From the NCBI GenBank assembly GCA_014607495.2, contig CP053166.1:11302455-11366454 (forward strand): a stretch of DNA of 64,000 bases, given 5' to 3'. The notes beneath the pieces were generated by a model. The model worked only from the letters and a program-made list of their open reading frames with translations. It did no database searches and was not told the origin of the DNA. Numbering within the stretch: position 1 is the first letter of the stretch; every line of letters starts with the position of its first letter. The DNA comes from Carposina sasakii. Lineage: Eukaryota > Arthropoda > Insecta > Lepidoptera > Carposinidae. Both the position numbers and the translations under genes were made by a program. Shown here piece by piece: positions 58,001 through 64,000 of this stretch.

Positions 58001-60987
58001 TGTCAAAATTGACATTTGGTATTATCCTACTAGATTAAAAAGTCAGTGCACCATACTGCGTGCGGGAATAAACGCCATCCCTTTCCCCAATTTCATTTGA
58101 ATCGTTTCAGTAGTTTTGGCGTGAAAGCGATACAGACAGAGTTACTTTCGAATTTATAATATTAGTATGAAAAGGCACGGATGTGTTCCCAAAATGGAGC
58201 AGCCAGAAATGCACGATCATGAAAGATATCCCACAGCAATGTTTATCATAGCAGGAATCAGTTTAGAGTAGATGTAAATAATCAGTAACAAGTCCCTGCG
58301 CCTGAGAGAATGGCCGAGTTCCTTAGTCGACTCTTACGACATGCACGGTAAGAGATGCAGCTGATGTATTCTAGTGAAGCCCCGGATCAACACAGAAAAT
58401 GTTATGTAAATAAAATAATGTGTGTTATTTACAGAGGTTTTACGAGAGCGGTATCGTCGCCTCAGAAAACTATTACATCACGAGTTCTTCCACCAAGACA
58501 AGACTGAAGACGAGGTGCGTTATTTGTCTTGTTTTCACTTCACAGAGAAAGATTTTGTTTTTTTGCATCAAAAAGGCTCCGCAAACTGGTGATTTTGTAA
58601 GTCGCTGGATCGTAGTCGTTGTCAGCCTATTGTAGGCCTCCCCAGGGCACGCCACATGGCCCGATCTCCCGTTTTTGCCATCCAGTCACTACCAGCCGTC
58701 CTCTTTAACGTCCAACGCTACGCTTGCCGAGGCGCGGTCTCCATTCGAGAACCCGCTTTCTCCACCGTCCATCGGTTCTACGACAGATGTGACCCGCCCA
58801 CTGCCACCTCAATCTGCTACATTTCGACACTACGTCTGTCACCTTGGTCTTCTGCCGGATAATCTCATTTCGGACTTTGTCCATTAGCGAGATTCCGAGC
58901 ATTGACCTTTCCATAGCTCTCTGAGTGACATGCAATCGGTGAGCCAGCCCCACCGTCAGGTTCTACGTCTCGGCTCCATAGGTCATGCTGGTAGAACGCA
59001 CTGATCGAATACCATTGGTCTTAAGTCTTTGAATAATCGCTGTCAAATATTACTATTGGTATTATACTACTAAATTAAAAAGTCAGTATTCCATGCCTAT
59101 ATAGATAACAGGATTTTTTAAATAGGCCGCGTAATCGTTTTTGACGTTTTACCGACCAGTCGCAAGTTAAAAATAAGCCTGCATATAAAAAGTTTTTTCT
59201 TGTCTATAAAGTATTTTAATAAAACAATTTCTCTTTTTGCAGACACTATCCCAAGCTATGTTATACATAGAATCCTCAGGCGCGGCGACTCGGGCGGTTG
59301 ACGGTACTTGGGGCCCCGCGGTGGGACTAGGAATCCCTAAGGCCGGGGATTTAGAGACCACCGGGGCTCGATTGTCCGGTTTACTGCGAGCGTCGGTGTG
59401 GCCCGCTTTGACTACGTTGTTAAACTGCGCAGATGTTTTAATACAGGTATGTCAAACTGGCATGGGAAATGCACGTATGGCATGTAAAGTAACAAAACAC
59501 ATAGACATGAATACATCCCGTGCCGTCCCATTCACATGAATGCATATTCAAGAGCAAATATGTATTAAATCCAATTTATTGATATACCATTATTTACCAG
59601 CACCCGTATGATCAATTTGGTGAGAGCGAGATGTCTCACTTTTAAACGTCAAACTCGCAGAGCTATTAATAACTAGATAAACTAAGTGTATGTACTTTGC
59701 ATGTAAAAATAGACTTAAGAATTAGTATAGACACTCGTTCTCGAGCCAGACTGAGTGAATTAGGGCTGATAGAAGTGGTTTGCAATCCCTTTTTACACAC
59801 CAAGTAGAAACACTTGCCTTGTCTAGTTATTACTTAGCTCTGTGGATTTGACGTTTAAAAGTGAGACATCTCGCTCTCACCAAATTCATCATACGCGTGC
59901 TGTACAATATGTAAAAAATATTAGGTTAGTTTAGATCATGCCAGTTATAACCTAAACCATAATCTTAGTCAGGTCTATCTCTCTATATCCTTAACATAAA
60001 TGGCTGAGAAAGAAAAGGACAGGTAGGAATAATTTTACGTTTAGGTTTAAGTGTGACTGCCGGAATCGACCATAATCCTAAATTAATAATTTAGGAATAT
60101 GCCAATCTTGTCCCGTGCCTATATTAGACTACTACTATACAACAAACTAATATTATATGTAAGGGTCATCATAAGTGTAAATAAATATGCTGTTTTAGAT
60201 CATCAGCTCGAGATTCCTTTAGACCAAAATTGTGCGTGATCGATCATGGTTTCTAAAGACCTTTTTTTCTATGTTCTAAACAATATAAAAATGCACATAC
60301 GCCATTCTAAATGGTATATACGTATCTTGTAGAACAACGAATGCGAGCACAAGCAAGTATTGAGGCTGGTACAAGAGAAAGCAGAGAGGGAGAAACATCA
60401 CCCTTATTGCCTCAGCCTAGATGCCATCAGCAACTGCTTGCAAGGACTAGTGTTAGCCGGGGCTTTGACGAAGAAGAGATGGTAAGTCTTTTTACCTGGC
60501 TTGGCCAGGAGGAAAGTTATCTTTTTCCTGTGTATGTATATTTTTTTGACACGTTCTAGAGTGTAAACGGCCCCCTGATTACGTAAAAGCAATAGCAAAG
60601 CCGAAGCAGCGTGATCGCAATAATCTCGAGTGTGTGCGTGCGCGCAACGAGCGCTCGGCGTCCTCCCGCGCCCCGCACCTCGCCCAAGCACACACATTCA
60701 ATTATCGCGATCGCGCGGCTTCGGATTTGCTATTGCTTTTACGTAATCAGGGGGCTTGATAGGTGTCATAGATTCGTCTTAGTAATGAGATAATAATATT
60801 TGATAAGGTCAGTCATTGTACTGATTTAGTTTCCGTTTCCAGTGATCAAGAAGTAAGTTACCAAACCATGGCAGGTGTGATGGCGGAGTGCCGGGAATTC
60901 GTAGCGTCAGTGTTGCCCTCTTTTGATGTCAATTTCGATGAAAACAACAAGGTCATATTGTTAGAAAAGCTCGTATCTAGACTATAG
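52033..60987 (+). CDS. GNPAT: Dihydroxyacetone-phosphate acyltransferase, 11 exons
   Basis: Exons: 52033-52215, 52673-52849, 53439-53568, 53961-54182, 55068-55219, 55865-56354, 57127-57264, 58435-58514, 59243-59446, 60333-60481, 60843-60987 (TAG). All phases agree; 689 codons, close to the usual length of about 680. The enzyme transfers a fatty acyl group from acyl-CoA to dihydroxyacetone phosphate, the first step of plasmalogen and ether-lipid synthesis, on the inner face of the peroxisome membrane. Acyltransferase motif HRSYAD (about residues 136-141) gives the catalytic His-Asp pair; FLEGTRSRS (about 221) and VTIVPVNISYDR (about 256) are the glycerophosphate-binding and later motifs. The C-terminus LVSRL ends in SRL, a PTS1-type peroxisomal import signal where the human enzyme has AKL. 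A hydrophobic segment lies in exon 7 (VMHYLVPPAILCVVI). Nothing looks broken. Confidence 0.96.
53030..53205 (-). mobile_element. LINE tail and adjoining repeat in GNPAT intron 2
   Basis: CATCATCATCAGCCTATTGC and CCACTGCTGGACATAGGTC form an inverted RTE-like 3' end. 53085-53205 matches 5975-6090 (GACTGCCATGGGGGGTATTT ... GGACTATGTTGTCAACA). Confidence 0.62.
54183..55067. other. GNPAT intron 4
   Basis: Contains a TTTCAAGGCAAACCATATTG fragment near 54360 (family also at 34030, 34600 and 62800) and a family-3 repeat tail at 54830-54900. No exon. Confidence 0.45.
55220..55864. other. GNPAT intron 5
   Basis: No exon or clear element. 55515-55600 has CATCTCAAGCTCAAGTTCG-type wording similar to 5470-5520. 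Confidence 0.35.
56508..56660 (+). repeat. 53-bp tandem repeat, three copies
   Basis: GTTCAGCTGTTAACAAAATT starts at 56508, 56561 and 56614, an exact 53-bp period ending in an AAAGAAAAAG run. Nearly identical units, hence recent. GNPAT intron 6. Confidence 0.88.
56764..57099. mobile_element. Palindromic MITE with duplicated left flank
   Basis: Full copy 56832-57099 (ACAGGATGTAACAAAAAGGG to GTTACACCCTGTAT). The preceding 68 bp duplicate its left end plus flank (TTAGAATTTATATTGTTATA twice). It ends 27 bp before GNPAT exon 7. Confidence 0.78.
57281..57478. repeat. Family-2 fragment and GC-rich palindrome
   Basis: 57281-57345 is a family-2 piece (AACAAAATGTCGAAATTATC). 57350-57478 is an inverted repeat of CCCACTGGGCACGAGTGGAA and TTCCCACTCGTACCCAGTGGG with a second pair inside (ACGTTCCACTCGTCACCACT). 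GNPAT intron 7. Confidence 0.65.
57500..57978. mobile_element. TIR element AATAGGGTAGTT, copy 2
   Basis: Left end AATAGGGTAGTTGTCAG, right end near GGAAACTACCCCAT. Collinear with 30021-30749 without its nested family-1 insertion. GNPAT intron 7. Confidence 0.75.
58165..58395 (+). repeat. Dispersed repeat family 3, copy
   Basis: CACGGATGTGTTCCCAAAAT to GATGCAGCTGATGTATTCTA and GAAGCCCCGGATCAACACAG, collinear with 24868-25325 without its insertion. It ends about 40 bp before exon 8. Confidence 0.7.
58625..59040 (-). mobile_element. RTE-like LINE, C-terminal fragment
   Basis: Minus-strand frame 58953-58705 reads MGLAHRLHVTQRAMERSMLG, then WQWAGHICRRTDGRW and RVLEWRPRLGKRSVGR, the conserved tail behind the reverse transcriptase of RTE-type LINEs. 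The 3' end (58625-58700) includes the GCCTACAATAGGCTGACAAC terminus. GNPAT intron 8, opposite to the gene. Confidence 0.88.
59599..59903. mobile_element. TIR element with long arms (305 bp)
   Basis: CAGCACCCGTATGATCAATT followed by TGGTGAGAGCGAGATGTCTC faces the same sequence inverted at the right end (GAGACATCTCGCTCTCACCA). Arms of about 55 bp. GNPAT intron 9. Confidence 0.85.
59935..60073. mobile_element. Palindromic GGTCGATT MITE, copy 3
   Basis: Right half intact (TTAGGTTTAAGTGTGACTGC then CGGAATCGACC), left end eroded. GNPAT intron 9. Confidence 0.75.
60569..60756. mobile_element. TIR element GGCCCCCTGATTACG, copy 1
   Basis: GGCCCCCTGATTACGTAAAA and GCAATAGCAAAGCCGAAGC face GCTTCGGATTTGCTATTGC and TTTTACGTAATCAGGGGG. 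The core is CG-rich with GTGTGCG runs. A second copy, with an eroded left arm, lies at 62521-62670. GNPAT intron 10. Confidence 0.85.
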
Positions 60988-62520
60988 TCAGGTATTTAAA
61001 ATTATATTGTATTAGCGAGTTCTTGCATGTGGACTGCAGATAATCCTTCACCGCACTCTCAAATATAGGAAGATTGGTTGTGTAAAAATGTGAAGAGGTA
61101 ACAAGCTAAGAAAAATTACTTCCTCCTTTAAATCGAAATTTTGAAGGCAAATTGTACAAACTAATTCTTTCTGTAATAGTTAAATTGTTATTGTTAAGTA
61201 AATATCAGACTTTTGTTTTATAAAGGGGATAGAATACAAATTATGATGTCGAATGTTTTTGTCGAATGTTGAAGTTGCGAATGAATGAGAAATTCCATAC
61301 ATCGAAAAATGCGTTTTAGACATTCCTTCGTTTTGCCTTTAAACAGTTTTAGGAATGAGTATGTATGGAAATTTTCTAAATGTGTTTTTGCGATTTTTAT
61401 AGAAAAGTTCATTTTGTTTGAACAGTTTTCTGTATTAATTATTTTTTTATTTATCAAAGTATTTGAAAGGGATAGCTGTATTTAATACGCAACAGTTGGG
61501 ACAAACATATATAACGTGTTTGTAAAAAAAACGTATTCGTCTTAAGAATTATATCGTATTTGTTCCCTATTATACAAAAGCTTCGAAAACTTTTGTTGTG
61601 TTTTAATTTACTAGTATTATTACATTTAAATTTTTGTTACAATGACAAAATCGCGTGCCTGCGATAATCTCTACTTTTACTTGCCATAAAATGTACGTAG
61701 ATATACATAAGTTATTTATTTTATGACAACATTATTCAGTTACCTGTGTTGTATACTTATTATTAACCGCTGGTCCCTTTTTGTGATTTGTTACAATTTG
61801 GCGTGTATGTAAATATACAACGGTTTAGGACCTATACCATCATATTTATATTATAGGTACTCACATATTTTTGTGGAAATACTAGTTCACTTATGAGTTT
61901 GTATACATACATAAAATCACGCTTCTTTCCCGGAGGCAGAGATCACGAACCTCCATTTGCTACGTCTCCTGATGAAACGGGTTATTCTAGTGTTTTTGGA
62001 ATGATATTGATATATGTTAAAATATCTCGAAAAAGATCACAACTCAAGGCCATCAATTTATTAATTATAAAAATATGTTTCAGTATTAGTAGTTAATTAA
62101 TTATTATTAAGTTCAAGTTAATTAATGAGGTTTTTATTGCTGAATTCACAGTATTTGCAAGTGTCGAATATATTCTTTAGTTTTAGGTACATATATTAAA
62201 CCGATTAAATTATAAATATATAAATGGTAATACTTATCCGAATTTATATAGTGAATTGAATTTTGTTCGATTAGTATGTTATGATATTATGCTATTTGTT
62301 ATTAATTTAACAGTTGTGGGCGTACACTTATTACATCATCGCAAAAAAAAGTTATTTGTGCGGTGAAATTTTTTCTACCGATCTAATGAACATCCTACAA
62401 TGTTGATCTACTTTCGAAAAAGTTACGTTACGATAAATGAATGAGTCATTGAAAGTTTTTTTATTATCGATGATGTATGTCTTTCGATATAAGAATTATT
62501 GTTTCAACTGTAGTTAGTCC
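60988..62520. other. GNPAT 3' flank and intergenic DNA
   Basis: AT-rich with no second gene. 61905-61990 is a dispersed-repeat fragment (ATCACGCTTCTTTCCCGGAG) related to 44935. The polyadenylation site cannot be fixed. Confidence 0.45.
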
Positions 62521-62670
62521 GGCCCCCTGCCTGATGTGTGTGTGTGTGTGCGCGGGGCGAGGTGCGGGGCGCGGGAGTACGACGAGCACTAGTTGCGCGC
62601 ACGCACTAATTCTTAATTAACGCGATCGCGCGGCTTCGGCTTTGCTATTGCTTTTACGTAATTAGGGGCC
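62521..62670. mobile_element. TIR element GGCCCCCTGATTACG, copy 2
   Basis: Right arm intact (CGCGGCTTCGGCTTTGCTAT then TGCTTTTACGTAATTAGGGG); left arm reduced to GGCCCCCTGCCTGATG followed by a (GT)n run. Confidence 0.72.
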
Positions 62671-62744
62671 GGGTATGGAAATCGGTGGCGGTAGACAACA
62701 CAAATAAGACTCTGTAAACATGACAGGTAAAAAGTATTATTAAA

Positions 62745-62880
62745 TTATAATCAATTCATCATCTTTCTGCCCTTAATCGGTTATTTATGGGGTCGGTGCA
62801 ATATGGTTTCTTTCGAAACTCACATTGCCAAAGTTTTCGCATTTGTTTTTACGGCCGGCTGCCTGCCTCACGCCAACCCT
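62745..62880 (-). repeat. Dispersed repeat fragment
   Basis: GTCGGTGCAATATGGTTTCT and CGAAACTCACATTGCCAAAG, the reverse of sequence at 34025-34075; also seen near 54360. Confidence 0.55.
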
Positions 62881-62929
62881 TCTCGGGTATAGCTAAGTGA
62901 CAATTTTTAGAAAAATCCGTACATGAAAT

Positions 62930-63060
62930 AAATTCAGTGGTACAGGCCCGTGACTGGGATCGAAAATAAATTTAGTGGTACAGGCCCGTGACTGGTATTG
63001 AACTCATGCCTCCCGACTGAAAGGCGCACGTCTTGACCATTGGGCTATTACCGCTTATTT
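62930..63060 (-). repeat. tRNA-derived SINE, partly duplicated
   Basis: On the minus strand: A-box-like TAATAGCCCAATGGTCAAGA, then GAGGCATGAGTTCAATACCA (B-box) and CACGGGCCTGTACCAC, the last stretch repeated twice on the 62930 side. It is not a foldable tRNA. Confidence 0.6.
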
Positions 63061-63064
63061 ATTA

Positions 63065-64000
63065 CGAGGGCTGTTTGATAAGTCGTTTTAAAAAGTAATT
63101 TATTTTTATTTTTTTTAAACAATTTACATTTATTTCTCAACATAGTCTCCTTTGAGGGCCAAACACTTGTTCCAGCGAGTTTCCAATTTTTTTATCCCCT
63201 CCAAAAAATACGTTTTGTCGAGGTCTTCAAAATAGGCGTTTACACCAGCGATGCAGTCCTCATTTGTCAAAAATTTTTGCCCTCCAAGCCATCATTTCAG
63301 ATTTGGGAATAGGTAATAATCGCACGGAGCTAGATCCGGCGAATACGGAGCATGCGGAACCAGTTCGAAGCCCAACTCGTGGATTTTGGCCATTGCAATA
63401 GTTGACGTGTGCACTGGGGCATTGTCTTGATGAAAGAGGACTTTCTTGGGGGACAATTTTGGTCGTTTTTCCAACAATTCGGCATTAAAACGGTCCAATA
63501 ACTCTGCGTAATAACGGCCAGTGATAGTCTTTCCCTTTTCCAAGTAATCAATCATAATGATTCCTTCGCCATCCCAGAAGACTGTCGCCATGACCTTTCC
63601 AGTCGACAAAACAGTCTTGGCCTTCTTTGGGGCACGTTCACCAGTCGCCGTCCATTGTTTTGATTGCTGTTTTGATTCAGGTGTATAATGATGGACTCAA
63701 GTTTCGTCCACAGTGACAAATCGACTCAAAAAATTCCGAGGATTACGCTTCATCATATCCAAACACAGTTTTGAAATTCGCTTTCTTTCGTGTTTTTGTT
63801 CGATTGTCAACAAACGTGGCACCCATCGTGCAGACCGCTTTGTCATACCCAAATCTTCATGCAGGATTTTATGTACTCGCTCAGTGGAGATGCCTGTGTT
63901 CTCAGCTATTTCACGCACCTTCACTCGGCGGTCGTCGAGTACAATATTATGGACTTCTTCAACAACATCCTCAGTAGTGACTTCGATTGGGCGACCAGAG
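63065..64000 (-). mobile_element. Mariner transposon 2, dead, runs off the right edge
   Basis: Left terminus CGAGGGCTGTTTGATAAGTC follows TA at 63063-63064; the other end is outside the window. Transposase on the minus strand: GRPIEVTTEDV at the edge, helix-turn-helix VREIAENTGISTERVHKIL, FVTVDET, then HQDNAPVH and YSPDLAPCDYYLFPNLK (DD34D). The Trp after FVTVDET is a TGA (about 63697) and a second TGA follows LFPNLK (about 63291), so it is inactive. It differs from mariner 1 throughout and is a separate lineage. Confidence 0.92.

Overview
The window looks like nuclear DNA of an insect, most probably a moth or butterfly (Lepidoptera). It is AT-rich, both protein genes are split into many small exons with GT/AG borders, and introns and intergenic DNA are packed with RTE-like LINE tails, mariner elements, tRNA-derived SINEs and many short foldback/TIR elements. 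The lepidopteran assignment rests on the style of the repeats and proteins and was not tested by a search.

Two host genes were assembled by hand. (1) A MOV10/Armitage-type SF1 RNA helicase on the + strand, 19 exons at 21091-42000, about 868 codons, beginning with a short Cys/His finger-like exon and carrying helicase motifs from GPPGTGKT to the RFNVALTRA end motif. (2) GNPAT, the peroxisomal dihydroxyacetone-phosphate acyltransferase of ether-lipid synthesis, + strand, 11 exons at 52033-60987, with all phases closed, 689 codons and a C-terminal SRL peroxisomal signal.

The least ordinary part is the history of the helicase locus. On the opposite strand at about 5.1-1.6 kb lies the 5' part of a diverged second MOV10-like gene whose exons match exons 1-4 of the main gene in order, and in one case in exact length and phase. 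It decays at the exon-5 equivalent or runs off the left edge. A 2.1-2.3 kb block carrying helicase exons 1 and 2 is present twice (14980-17311 and 20183-22325), separated by a broken Jockey-like LINE. Only the second copy keeps both exons usable. Two broken copies of the front of the DEAA-box exon lie just upstream of the real one (36756, 36948).

Layout: 0-5 kb, paralogue B interrupted by repeats; 5-14 kb, repeats, including a large foldback element with a coding-like loop, a mariner, a LINE fragment, satellite-like arrays and a 480-bp tandem duplication; 14-22 kb, the duplicated 5' block; 21-42 kb, the helicase gene; 42-52 kb, intergenic DNA with TIR elements and two abutting PIF/Harbinger copies; 52-61 kb, GNPAT; 61-64 kb, repeats and a second dead mariner. 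I see no bacterial-type features, CRISPR arrays, rRNA or convincing functional tRNA gene. The two genes share no pathway. The helicase family acts in small-RNA silencing of transposons, so a helicase locus this rearranged and this full of transposons is suggestive, but a link is inference only.
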